DNA of 52,671 nt, from assembly GCA_002011815.1 (NCBI GenBank), contig MTOV01000020.1:54942-107612 (forward strand), in the 5' to 3' direction. Both the position numbers and the translations under genes were made by a program. The stretch is from Nitrospirae bacterium JdFR-86 (GTDB lineage Bacteria > Nitrospirota > Thermodesulfovibrionia > Thermodesulfovibrionales > JdFR-86). The notes under the pieces were generated by a model, which was not told where the DNA came from, did no database searches, and saw only the letters and a program-made list of their open reading frames with translations. This document shows positions 8,097 through 15,775 of this stretch, in pieces (the stretch's first letter is position 1; each line of letters begins with the position of its first letter).

Positions 8097-8567
8097 GTGA
8101 AAAAGTTCAGCAAGAAGTTTGAAGACATAATGTCTGCGGCTGCCTTTGCAGAGGCAGGCGAATTTGACACAGCAAGGCAGATGCTGAAGAAGCAGAAAGT
8201 GCTTCTTGTGCTGACAGGAGCTGATTCTGACAAGAAGGCATTTAAGTATGCATTGAATATCTCCAAGAGGATAGAGACCGGGCTTGAAATCCTGTATGTA
8301 TCCACCAAGGATGTGGAAGGTTTGCCAAAGGAGTTCGAGGAGAAGCTGACAAAAGAGGCGATAGAGTTCAATGTGGTTAAAAGGAGCGGCTGTATAAAAG
8401 AGGAGATTATCGATTATATCGGAAAGAGAAGGGACATACAGTTCGTGGTGGTTGAATCCTCGAGCACGCTCGATATAGATTGCGGACAGGAGGACAGGAA
8501 ACTATCCGGTGTGTGGAAAAGGCTTAGATGTCCATTGGTTTTGGTTTCTGAGCTGGAGAGCGCATAA
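8097..8567 (+). CDS. USP-like protein with N-terminal AEAGEFDTARQ module
   Basis: 156 residues starting at GTG 8097. Residues 1-30 repeat the N-terminus of the preceding 60-residue protein. Residues 33-156 form a universal-stress-protein-like alpha/beta fold (KVLLVLTGADSDKKAFKYALNISKRI, later IQFVVVESSS and RLRCPLVLVSE). The ATP-binding G-x2-G-x9-G(S/T) loop of classical UspA is not evident, so it may not bind nucleotide. It is the second gene of the sigma-54 operon. Confidence 0.72.
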   Translation: MKKFSKKFEDIMSAAAFAEAGEFDTARQMLKKQKVLLVLTGADSDKKAFKYALNISKRIETGLEILYVSTKDVEGLPKEFEEKLTKEAIEFNVVKRSGCIKEEIIDYIGKRRDIQFVVVESSSTLDIDCGQEDRKLSGVWKRLRCPLVLVSELESA

Positions 8568-8601
8568 GATTAAAAAAACTTAAAGATAAAGGAGGAAGAA
8601 G

Positions 8602-8844
8602 ATGGCACAAACTGGCAAAAGCCAAAAGAAGAAGCCGTACTTGCAGGCCATTGTTTTCGGTGTACTCTCAATTACGTCCTATGTGATTCTGTTTGCGCAT
8701 CAAAGTTACATCACCGAACACTATACACGGGGAGGGATATATGCAGCCCTGCCTGTAGGGACTGCATTGTACTTTTCGTTCCTGCACGGTGCTTTCGCAA
8801 GCAGTGTCTTGAGCGTACTGGGCATAGAGGCGAAAAAGCATTGA
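8602..8844 (+). CDS. Small membrane protein of the second TauE operon
   Basis: 80 residues with a lysine-rich cytoplasmic start, one clear membrane helix (AIVFGVLSITSYVILFA) and a second hydrophobic stretch (YAALPVGTALYFSFLHGAFASSVLSVL). It is preceded by AAAGGAGGA. It sits 16 bases before the TauE/SafE gene, mirroring the small membrane protein found beside the first exporter. It is probably an accessory subunit; no family recognised. Confidence 0.68.
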   Translation: MAQTGKSQKKKPYLQAIVFGVLSITSYVILFAHQSYITEHYTRGGIYAALPVGTALYFSFLHGAFASSVLSVLGIEAKKH

Positions 8845-8860
8845 AGGAGGACAAAAATCA

Positions 8861-10219
8861 ATGGGAGGAAATAGACAGAAGATGAAAAAGATTATTGCTG
8901 TAATATTGATGGTATTTCTGACTCTATCACTGGCTTCTACAGCCTTTGCGGGAGGGGGAGGACCTCCAAAGGGCATCAAGAAAGGAGTATTCATTGAGGT
9001 AGATCCTGTGACGCGCACAGCGGTCTTCAAACCGTCCGACTCCGAAGAGCCCATGACCCTCAAGCTCGGCGAGTCTGTTGAACCCGAGGATATAGATTTG
9101 AACAAAAAGGTGCTGGTGAGTCTCGGCAAACATGATGGAGAAGAATTCATCAAGAGTGTCTCGGTCATGTTCATGGACCTGACCCTTGAGAAATTAATTG
9201 CCCTGCTCGTTGTAGGACTCATTGGCGGGCTTCTGAGCGGCTTCATAGGCTCAGGCGGCGCATTTGTGCTTACTCCGAGCATGATGTCTCTGGGAGCACC
9301 CGGAGCCGTAGCTGTGGCAAGCAACATGTGCCACAAGTTCCCGAAGGCAATGGTTGGTGCTTATAAGAGATTTAAGTACGGACAGGCTGACATTAAACTG
9401 GGTCTGGTTATGGCAATATCAGCCATAGCAGGCGTCCAGATAGGTATAAAGATTCAGAAGTTTATCCTTAACAAGTGGGGCAATGCGGGCTCAAACCTCT
9501 ATGTGAGCGTTGCCTTTGTGGTGATACTGGTGATTGTGGGTACCTATGTCTTTTATGATGCATGGAAACTCGCAAGGGGCGGCGCAGAGGTAAAGGTCTC
9601 CAAGCTTGCGCTTGCCATGCAGAAGATAAAGATTCCCCCTATGCTGCACTTCAAGAGGGCGGGTGTTACGCTCTCGGCATGGGTGACCATTCCTGTAGGT
9701 TTAGCCACAGGAATGCTGGCAGCGACCATAGCAGTGGGCGGCTTCATAGGCGTGCCCGGCATGATTTATGTGGTAGGTGCCTCAGCTATTGTAGCAAGTG
9801 CTACCGAGCTGGTCATAGCCTTTATTATGGGCCTGTGGGGTTCAATCCAGTGGGGACTCAGCGGACTCATAGACATCAGGCTCACGCTCCTGATACTGGC
9901 GGCTTCCCTCTTCGGGGTTCAGCTCGGTGCTCTCGGTACTACCTATGTGAAGGACTATGTGATTAAAGTGGTCATGGGTGCCGTTATGCTGATAGTAGCC
10001 GTAAGCAGGGGTGCCAAGGTGCCCATATATCTGTCAGAACTCGGATTTACATCCCTTGACCCAAAGACCGCCTCTGTGCTTAACGAAATCAGCTTCTGGG
10101 CACTCGTTACAGCACTTGCCACCGCAGGCGTTATAATAACGGGCGCTATGATAAAAGGCATGAGAAAAGCGAAGGCAGAAGAAAGAGAAGCGGCAGCGAA
10201 AGAAGCAGCAAGCCACTGA
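8861..10219 (+). CDS. TauE/SafE-family exporter with secreted N-terminal domain
   Basis: 452 residues. A signal peptide (KKIIAVILMVFLTLSLASTAFA) is followed by a periplasmic beta-rich segment of about 80 residues (KGIKKGVFIEVDPVTRTAVFKP...). Then comes the TauE/SafE permease, whose first glycine-rich half is LIGGLLSGFIGSGGAFVLTPSMM and second half MLAATIAVGGFIGVPGMIYVVG. A charged cytoplasmic tail ends the protein. It is longer than typical family members (about 250-300) because of the N-terminal domain. It is the last gene of the sigma-54 operon, so export is likely induced by the adjacent two-component system. The substrate is unknown (sulfite or an organosulfonate would fit the family). 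Confidence 0.85.
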   Translation: MGGNRQKMKKIIAVILMVFLTLSLASTAFAGGGGPPKGIKKGVFIEVDPVTRTAVFKPSDSEEPMTLKLGESVEPEDIDLNKKVLVSLGKHDGEEFIKSVSVMFMDLTLEKLIALLVVGLIGGLLSGFIGSGGAFVLTPSMMSLGAPGAVAVASNMCHKFPKAMVGAYKRFKYGQADIKLGLVMAISAIAGVQIGIKIQKFILNKWGNAGSNLYVSVAFVVILVIVGTYVFYDAWKLARGGAEVKVSKLALAMQKIKIPPMLHFKRAGVTLSAWVTIPVGLATGMLAATIAVGGFIGVPGMIYVVGASAIVASATELVIAFIMGLWGSIQWGLSGLIDIRLTLLILAASLFGVQLGALGTTYVKDYVIKVVMGAVMLIVAVSRGAKVPIYLSELGFTSLDPKTASVLNEISFWALVTALATAGVIITGAMIKGMRKAKAEEREAAAKEAASH

Positions 10220-10237
10220 AAAGTCTGAAAAATATTG

Positions 10238-10265
10238 TTGCATTCTCAAAGAGAGCGCCTATAAT
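10238..10265 (+). promoter_or_regulatory. Candidate sigma-70 promoter of the universal stress gene
   Basis: TTGCAT (10238-10243) and a perfect TATAAT (10260-10265) are separated by 16 bases, 58 bases upstream of the ATG at 10323. Confidence 0.55.
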
Positions 10266-10322
10266 TTAGGTAGGTAGGGAAAAATTTGGTAGGAAGAACG
10301 AAACCGACGGAGGCGGCAGATT

Positions 10323-11177
10323 ATGGGAAACTATAGAAAAATACTCGTTGCATTTGATGGCTCGGAATCCAGCAGGAATGCCTTGAGACAGGCGATAAAG
10401 CTTGCTCAGGTAGAAAAAAGCTGGATAAAGGTATTGGCTGTTGTGCCTTCTTATGAGGGGGAACTTGACCTTACTGGTGTAAAGAATATCAGGGAGGTTT
10501 TGAAAGGACCGGCTGCAAAGCTTCTGTCCGAGGCTGAGGAGATAGCAAAGGCAGAGGGGGCTACGATAATAACAGGCGTTGAGCAGGGTAAGGCTTACGA
10601 AAGAATTGTTGATGTGGCGGATGCTGAAAACTGCGACCTCATCGTCATGGGTAGAAGAGGCTTGCATCGCCTCGAAAGAATGCTTATGGGTAGTGTAACT
10701 GCGAGGGTTATCGGGCATGCAAGTCGTGATGTGCTCGTGGTTCCAAGGGATGCCTCCATCGGTTGGAAAAACATCCTTCTTGCTACTGATGGCTCTAAAT
10801 ATAGTGAGACTGCTCTGGAACATGCAGTAAATTTTGCAACAGCGTATGGCGGGGAATTGACTGCAATTTCCGTTGTGGATGTAAATGATGAGTTTTACGC
10901 ACAGGCCCCGCAGCTTGTTGATCAGATGGTTGAAAAATCAAAGACAGTCCTTGAAGAGGCAGCAAACAAAGCCAAAGCCGCAGGTGTAAAAGCAGAGACA
11001 TTCATTAAAGAAGGAGATGTGCACATAAAGATAGTGGAGCTTGCGGAGGAGAAAAAAGTGGATATTATCTTCATGGGCAGTCATGGAAGAACCGGTCTGA
11101 AGAGACTCCTTATGGGAAGCGTTACCGAAAAGGTTATAGGGCTTTCACATTGCCCTGTCCTTGTGGTGAAGTCTTAA
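10323..11177 (+). CDS. Tandem universal stress protein (two UspA domains)
   Basis: 284 residues made of two UspA domains (about 1-142 and 147-284). Both keep the ATP-binding signature: GRRGLHRLERMLMGSVTARVIGHA in the first and GSHGRTGLKRLLMGSVTEKVIG in the second. Tandem USPs fold as an internal dimer and act as ATP-dependent stress regulators in the cytoplasm. The gene has its own promoter and a strong terminator, so it is monocistronic. It follows the TauE operon that also contains a USP-like protein. Confidence 0.92.
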   Translation: MGNYRKILVAFDGSESSRNALRQAIKLAQVEKSWIKVLAVVPSYEGELDLTGVKNIREVLKGPAAKLLSEAEEIAKAEGATIITGVEQGKAYERIVDVADAENCDLIVMGRRGLHRLERMLMGSVTARVIGHASRDVLVVPRDASIGWKNILLATDGSKYSETALEHAVNFATAYGGELTAISVVDVNDEFYAQAPQLVDQMVEKSKTVLEEAANKAKAAGVKAETFIKEGDVHIKIVELAEEKKVDIIFMGSHGRTGLKRLLMGSVTEKVIGLSHCPVLVVKS

Positions 11178-11197
11178 ATTAATTAAAGAATACCTTT

Positions 11198-11233
11198 AAA
11201 AGGTGCACCCTTTAAAAGGGTGCACCTTTTTTT
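11198..11233 (+). terminator. Intrinsic terminator after the universal stress gene
   Basis: A 13-bp perfect stem (AAAAGGTGCACCC with GGGTGCACCTTTT), a 7-base loop and a run of seven T's. It is the strongest terminator in the window. Confidence 0.9.
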
Positions 11234-11258
11234 ATGCTATAATTTTAAGGCCCTGGTT

Positions 11259-11444
11259 ATGAAAATCAAGTGCCCGATATGCAAGAGCACGACTACGTGG
11301 GAAGAAAACCCTTTTAGACCCTTTTGCTCGGAAAAGTGTAAACTTATAGACCTTGGAAAATGGGCATCAGAGGAATACAGAATAGAAGGAGAGGAGGCTG
11401 AAGAAAAAGACAAAGAAGATGGAGAGACGGTCAAAAATCAATGA
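11259..11444 (+). CDS. yacG: DNA gyrase inhibitor YacG-type zinc protein
   Basis: 61 residues beginning [10 protein letters not shown]. The four zinc-binding cysteines are in the YacG arrangement (CPIC, then FCSEKC), followed by the conserved [13 protein letters not shown] and an acidic tail. In E. coli YacG binds GyrB and inhibits gyrase. ATG 11259 is chosen because AAGG precedes it and the family starts here; the open frame extends upstream into the terminator. The gene overlaps the next by 26 bases. Confidence 0.88.
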   Translation: MKIKCPICKSTTTWEENPFRPFCSEKCKLIDLGKWASEEYRIEGEEAEEKDKEDGETVKNQ

Positions 11445-11826
11445 ACTGAAAAAAGAGGTCTTTTTCAGGCTCCTGGATATTGCAGGTCGGGTGTTCATTC
11501 TGGTTAAATATTCCGATGCCGTAAGGATAGGGCGGAGAGGCTTTCTCCCTGAGGAAAAGGAAAATGGCATTGTGCTTGTCTTTAATCAAAAGATGAATTT
11601 TACATGGGATGAGTCCGGAATCCATGCCACACTTCTTTTTGGAACTACGCCGGAGAAGTGCTTTATTCCTCCGGAAAACATTGTTGCTGTTTATTCCCCT
11701 GAACTTGAGGCACAGTTTGTAGTCTCTCCAGAAGCAGAGGGTGAAGACAGAGAAGAAAAAGAAGAAAGCAAAGTCGAGGATAATGTAATAAGGGTAGATT
11801 TTAGAAAAGGCAGGCAGCAAGGGTAA
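11419..11826 (+). CDS. SspB-like ClpXP adaptor
   Basis: 135 residues. The core ([44 protein letters not shown]) matches the beta-barrel substrate-binding domain of SspB, which tethers ssrA-tagged and other substrates to the ClpXP protease. An acidic, disordered linker follows, ending in [11 protein letters not shown], which looks like the ClpX-binding (XB) tail peptide of SspB. It overlaps yacG and is overlapped by the cyclophilin-like gene (TAATG), so the three are translationally coupled. I am fairly sure of the fold; binding specificity is unknown. Confidence 0.75.
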   Translation: MERRSKINELKKEVFFRLLDIAGRVFILVKYSDAVRIGRRGFLPEEKENGIVLVFNQKMNFTWDESGIHATLLFGTTPEKCFIPPENIVAVYSPELEAQFVVSPEAEGEDREEKEESKVEDNVIRVDFRKGRQQG

Positions 11827-12197
11827 TGGAGACTATCAGGATAACAGCAGGCGACGTTGAATTAAAGGCAGAGCTTTTTGATACTGAGACTGCAAAGGCA
11901 ATAGCTGATGCCCTGCCTATAGAGACAGGCTTTAATACATGGGGCGATGAATTTTATTTTGAGATACCTGTTAAGATGCCCCTTGATGAGACGGCAACCA
12001 CAAAAGTGAAAGTCGGCGACATCGGCTACTGGCCTCCGGGTAATGCCCTTGCGATATTTTTTGGTCCTACTCCGATGAGCACAGGAGACGAGCCAGTGCC
12101 AGCAAGCGAAGTAAACATAGTAGGCAGGATTGTCGGAGATGCCACTGTCCTTAAAAAAGCAAAAACAGCAAGGACTATAAAGATTCAAAAGGTTTAA
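11826..12197 (+). CDS. Cyclophilin-like-fold protein (TM1367-like)
   Basis: 123 residues with the composition and pattern of the small prokaryotic cyclophilin-like fold typified by Thermotoga TM1367: [26 protein letters not shown] at the start, then GDIGYWPPGNALAIFFGPTPMS and a basic C-terminal strand. Members lack a proven prolyl-isomerase activity. Its ATG overlaps the sspB stop and dapB follows after 16 bases, so it belongs to the yacG-sspB-dapB operon. Confidence 0.78.
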   Translation: METIRITAGDVELKAELFDTETAKAIADALPIETGFNTWGDEFYFEIPVKMPLDETATTKVKVGDIGYWPPGNALAIFFGPTPMSTGDEPVPASEVNIVGRIVGDATVLKKAKTARTIKIQKV

Positions 12198-12213
12198 ACA
12201 GGGAGGTTTTTAA

Positions 12214-13017
12214 ATGGTAAAGATAGCAGTCGCAGGTGCAGCAGGCAGAATGGGAAGCCGTATTACAGCACTGTCAAAAGAATACGAAGGACTTAAGCTC
12301 ACAGGGGCTTTTGAAAAAAAAGGACATAAAGACATAGGGAAAGATATCGGAGAACTCGTGGGCATAGGCACAACCGGTATCAAGCTTGCCGACGGCATCG
12401 AGCAGGTAATTGATGAAGCTGATGTTGTGATTGACTTTACCCATGCAGATGCCACCCTTGAAAACATTAAGGCAGTATCCCAAAAAGGAAAGGCGATAGT
12501 TATCGGCACAACAGGGCTTTCAAAGGATAGTATAGCTGAGATAAAGTCTTATGCTGAGAAAATCCCCTGTGTTCTTGCATCCAACATGAGCCTTGGCGTA
12601 AACCTCCTTCTGAAAGTTTTAAAAGATGTGGCAAGAGTGCTGGGTGACGAATATGACATAGAGATAGTGGAGGCGCATCACAGACTTAAAAAAGACGCTC
12701 CGTCAGGCACAGCCTTGAGGATGGCTGAGGTGATTGCAGAGGCTTTGGAAAGAAACCTCGATGAGGTCGCTGTCTATGCAAGAAAAGGAATGATAGGCGA
12801 GAGGACTAAAAAAGAAATCGGCATACAGACAATACGTGCAGGTGATATCGTAGGCGAGCACACTGTGATTTTCGGTGGTCTTGGTGAAAGAATTGAGATA
12901 ACCCACAAGGCATCAAGCAGGGATACATTTGCAAGGGGTGCTTTGAAAGCAGCTCTCTGGCTTCATGGAAAGCCAGCCGGACTCTATGATATGCAGGATG
13001 TGTTAGGATTGTCTTAG
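12214..13017 (+). CDS. dapB: 4-hydroxy-tetrahydrodipicolinate reductase
   Basis: 267 residues, the normal length. The N-terminal Rossmann motif is VAGAAGRMGSRI; IGTTGLS is the NAD(P)-binding loop; the catalytic signature is EAHHRLKKDAPSGTALRMAE. The enzyme reduces hydroxy-tetrahydrodipicolinate in the lysine/diaminopimelate pathway, in the cytoplasm. GGGAGG precedes ATG 12214. The 3' end overlaps the convergent nucleotidyltransferase gene by 15 bases. Confidence 0.96.
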   Translation: MVKIAVAGAAGRMGSRITALSKEYEGLKLTGAFEKKGHKDIGKDIGELVGIGTTGIKLADGIEQVIDEADVVIDFTHADATLENIKAVSQKGKAIVIGTTGLSKDSIAEIKSYAEKIPCVLASNMSLGVNLLLKVLKDVARVLGDEYDIEIVEAHHRLKKDAPSGTALRMAEVIAEALERNLDEVAVYARKGMIGERTKKEIGIQTIRAGDIVGEHTVIFGGLGERIEITHKASSRDTFARGALKAALWLHGKPAGLYDMQDVLGLS

Positions 13018-15612
13018 ACGCTCTTGGATAAACCGCTCCTCGTCTTCTCTGGCTGGCAGTCTGCCTCTTAATTTCTCCGAAAGAAGCTCTTTAAGGAGTT
13101 TTGAGTATATAGGACCAGGCTCTATGCCCATCTTCTTGAGGTCTTTTCCTCTAAGTATCGGTTTTACTTTTCTTAATTCAAGCAAGTATCTGGATATCTC
13201 CTTTTTCTTTTCCGGCTCATCTGTAAATGCCATAGCAAACAGAACCGTCTCAAGCTCAAGTGGAGACAGTACATTATAAATGTCTGCCGGATCCTTAAGC
13301 GGCAGAAGCCTTACGGCATTTACCGCCTTGTGTATGCCCTCTATGACGGTCTTTTTTATCTTTGGAGGCACAGAAAGCCTATCGAGTGCTGCTTTCTTGT
13401 CTTCATCCTTAAGCCCTGAGACCATAGCCATGAGATACATGATTGTCTTACTGGGTTTTTCCTCTATGAATGACAGATTAAACCACAGCAGTGTATCGTG
13501 AATGGACACCAGCAGCGAATAAAGCTCATCATCCAGTACGAGTTTTGGATGTATTACACTGAGGAGATTGTAATGTGCGAGTCTTTTCATAACCCTGACC
13601 GGTTCTGTCTCGTTAAAAATCAGCAGGAGTTCCTCATAAAGTCTTGAGCCTGAGAGTTTTTCAAAGAGGTTCATCTTCAGGGTGGATTTTATGAGGTTTT
13701 CAGTATGCTTTGAGAGTTTAAAGCCGAATCTTTCGGCGAATCTGACTGCTCTGAACGCCCTTGTCGGGTCTTCGACAAAACTCAGGTTATGGAGCACCCT
13801 TATGGTTTTGTCCTTAAGGTCGCGCTGTCCCCCAAAGAAGTCAACAAGCTGGCCGAATTCCTTGGGGTTGAGCCTTATGGCAAGGGTGTTTATTGTAAAG
13901 TCCCGCCTGTAGAGGTCTTTTTTAATCGAAGACATCTCTACTTTGGGAAGTGCTGCAGGAGATTCGTAATACTCCATTCTTGCGGTAGCAACGTCGAGTA
14001 TAAGTCCGGGTTTTATTATTTTTGCAGTTGCAAATCTTTCATGTGCTCTGACTTTTGCGCCGAGTCTTTTCCCGAGTTCATTTGCAAAGGCTATTCCGTC
14101 GCCTTCGATTACGATATCTATATCGAGATTCTTCTCGCCCCTTAGAAGGTCTCTTACCGAGCCTCCTACAAGGTATGCGTTATATTGCCGGGCATCGGCG
14201 ATTTCCCCTGCCAGCTTAAGCACAGAGTATATCTCAGGAGGAAACCTGTCTCTTAGCCATGAGGCAAGGTTTTTTCTGATGGATACCTTCTCTTCGGTCA
14301 CCGGCTCTTTTATTCTGCTTCTTCTTAAATAGTCTTCGTACATGACCCTTAAGAGGTCGGTTCTTGTTATCGCCCCTACGATTTTATCTTTATCCACTAC
14401 AGGCATAAACCTCTGGTTCTGCTCTATCATAATGGCTTCTACTTCTCTTACAGGCGTAGTTTTGCTTACGGTCGTTGCATCCGTGGTGGTGAATTCTATG
14501 ACCTTGTTTTTTCTAAAGCCGTGGAAAAGGGCTTTCTCCACTATCTCCCTTGAGATTATCCCTTTGTATGAGCCGTTTCTTGTAACAGGTAAAACATTGA
14601 CTCCGTATTTTGTCATCATGGATTCGGCTTCTTTTATAGTGCTTTCTGCAGTTATGGTTATTACAGGCTTTGTCATGACATCGGCAGCAGTCTTGCCTGG
14701 TTTTATATGGGAGTGAAGCACCTTTAAGACATTGTCCTCGAGTATCTCAAGCGGCAGTTCACTGACTGTTGCAGATGCAGCAGTCGGATGCCCGCCACCT
14801 CCGAACTCACCGAGCACTTCTGCTATGTTGAGTTCAGGCACACGGCTTCTGCCTATCATGAGTATCTTGCCTTCCATTCTCAACATGAGGATAAGTGCAT
14901 CTGTATCTTCCATGTCCATCATCCTGTGGGCAAGGTGAGCAGCATCCCCGACGTATACTTCTCTGGATGCCTTTGCTATTATTACCCTTATGCCGTTGAT
15001 AACGACTTCCTTGGATGTCTGTGTCAGTTCGTTAAGAAGGTCAAGCTCGTCTCTGCTTAGCTCTACTTTCAGGTAGTTCGAGACTATTTTAAGGCTTGCT
15101 CCGCTCTTCAGGAGATGAGCAACGGCTTGAAGGTCTCTTTCAGTGGTTGTCGGAAAAAGCAGGTTGCCTGTCTCTTCGTATATGCCAAGGCATAATATAG
15201 TAGCCTCCATAGGAGTGAGCTTGATTCCTCTTTTCTTAAGAATCTCCGTAAAGATGGTTGATGTTGCACCGACTTCTTCGATAACCTCGAGAGTCCCGTG
15301 TATGTCGCCTTCCTGATGTGGATGGTGGTCATAGATGTGTATTTTTATTTCAGGTTTTGAAAGGAGCTCTGAGAATGAACCGATTCTTTCCGGAGATTTC
15401 GTGTCCACTATTATCATTCTCCTGATGGCAGAGAGGTCTATGTCTTTAAGTTTTTTTGCAGGCAGGGGGTTAAATGATTCGATGAAATCCCGGAGTTTCT
15501 TTTCCTGAGAGCCAGGGAAGACAACCTCTGCCTGAGGGTAGAGTTTCTTTGCAGCCATCATGGAGGCAAAGGCATCAAAGTCAGTGTTCATATGGGAGAT
15601 TATGATGTCCAC
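13003..15612 (-). CDS. DHH-CBS-tRNA nucleotidyltransferase fusion
   Basis: About 869 residues. A DHH phosphoesterase domain (MNTDFDAFASMMAA, DHHPHQEGD) is followed by DHHA1 (FGGGGHPTAASATV) and two CBS domains (KTAADVMTKPV..., TTPVREVEAIMIEQNQ...). A class II polymerase head (YLVGGSVRDLLRGEKNLDIDIVIEGDG with the catalytic D-x-D) and an RNA-binding tail (TRAFRAVRFAERFGFKL) complete it. This arrangement is known for A-adding or CCA-adding tRNA nucleotidyltransferases in several deep-branching bacteria; which activity applies cannot be told. The frame is open to a TTG at 15684. I prefer GTG 15612 because the family begins with the first beta strand there; neither start has a good ribosome site. 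Confidence 0.88.
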   Translation of the reverse strand: MDIIISHMNTDFDAFASMMAAKKLYPQAEVVFPGSQEKKLRDFIESFNPLPAKKLKDIDLSAIRRMIIVDTKSPERIGSFSELLSKPEIKIHIYDHHPHQEGDIHGTLEVIEEVGATSTIFTEILKKRGIKLTPMEATILCLGIYEETGNLLFPTTTERDLQAVAHLLKSGASLKIVSNYLKVELSRDELDLLNELTQTSKEVVINGIRVIIAKASREVYVGDAAHLAHRMMDMEDTDALILMLRMEGKILMIGRSRVPELNIAEVLGEFGGGGHPTAASATVSELPLEILEDNVLKVLHSHIKPGKTAADVMTKPVITITAESTIKEAESMMTKYGVNVLPVTRNGSYKGIISREIVEKALFHGFRKNKVIEFTTTDATTVSKTTPVREVEAIMIEQNQRFMPVVDKDKIVGAITRTDLLRVMYEDYLRRSRIKEPVTEEKVSIRKNLASWLRDRFPPEIYSVLKLAGEIADARQYNAYLVGGSVRDLLRGEKNLDIDIVIEGDGIAFANELGKRLGAKVRAHERFATAKIIKPGLILDVATARMEYYESPAALPKVEMSSIKKDLYRRDFTINTLAIRLNPKEFGQLVDFFGGQRDLKDKTIRVLHNLSFVEDPTRAFRAVRFAERFGFKLSKHTENLIKSTLKMNLFEKLSGSRLYEELLLIFNETEPVRVMKRLAHYNLLSVIHPKLVLDDELYSLLVSIHDTLLWFNLSFIEEKPSKTIMYLMAMVSGLKDEDKKAALDRLSVPPKIKKTVIEGIHKAVNAVRLLPLKDPADIYNVLSPLELETVLFAMAFTDEPEKKKEISRYLLELRKVKPILRGKDLKKMGIEPGPIYSKLLKELLSEKLRGRLPAREDEERFIQERLRQS

Positions 15613-15671
15613 GCCTTTATTTTTAACAGATACGGGCGGATTATGCAATTTTCTGCTGAAATAGCCGCTCA

Positions 15672-15764
15672 ATGAAAAGAACAATACAGCAATGGGAGTT
15701 CACAATCAAGAGGATGAAAAAATACGCTGATGTGCTGACTGATGAGGAGACAGAAGGACTTTAA
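15672..15764 (+). CDS. Possible 30-residue peptide gene
   Basis: ATG 15672 opens a 30-codon frame ending in TAA. It encodes a charged, probably helical peptide (MKRTIQQWEFTIKRMKK... DEETEGL). It lies in the gap between two minus-strand genes and does not have a ribosome site. Amino-acid composition looks protein-like, but chance cannot be excluded at this length. Confidence 0.2.
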   Translation: MKRTIQQWEFTIKRMKKYADVLTDEETEGL

Positions 15765-15775
15765 CCTTACCTCTT

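Noticed and set aside
9562-9966. 134-codon frame inside the second TauE gene
   Set aside because: Same-strand out-of-frame shadow of a well-supported membrane protein.
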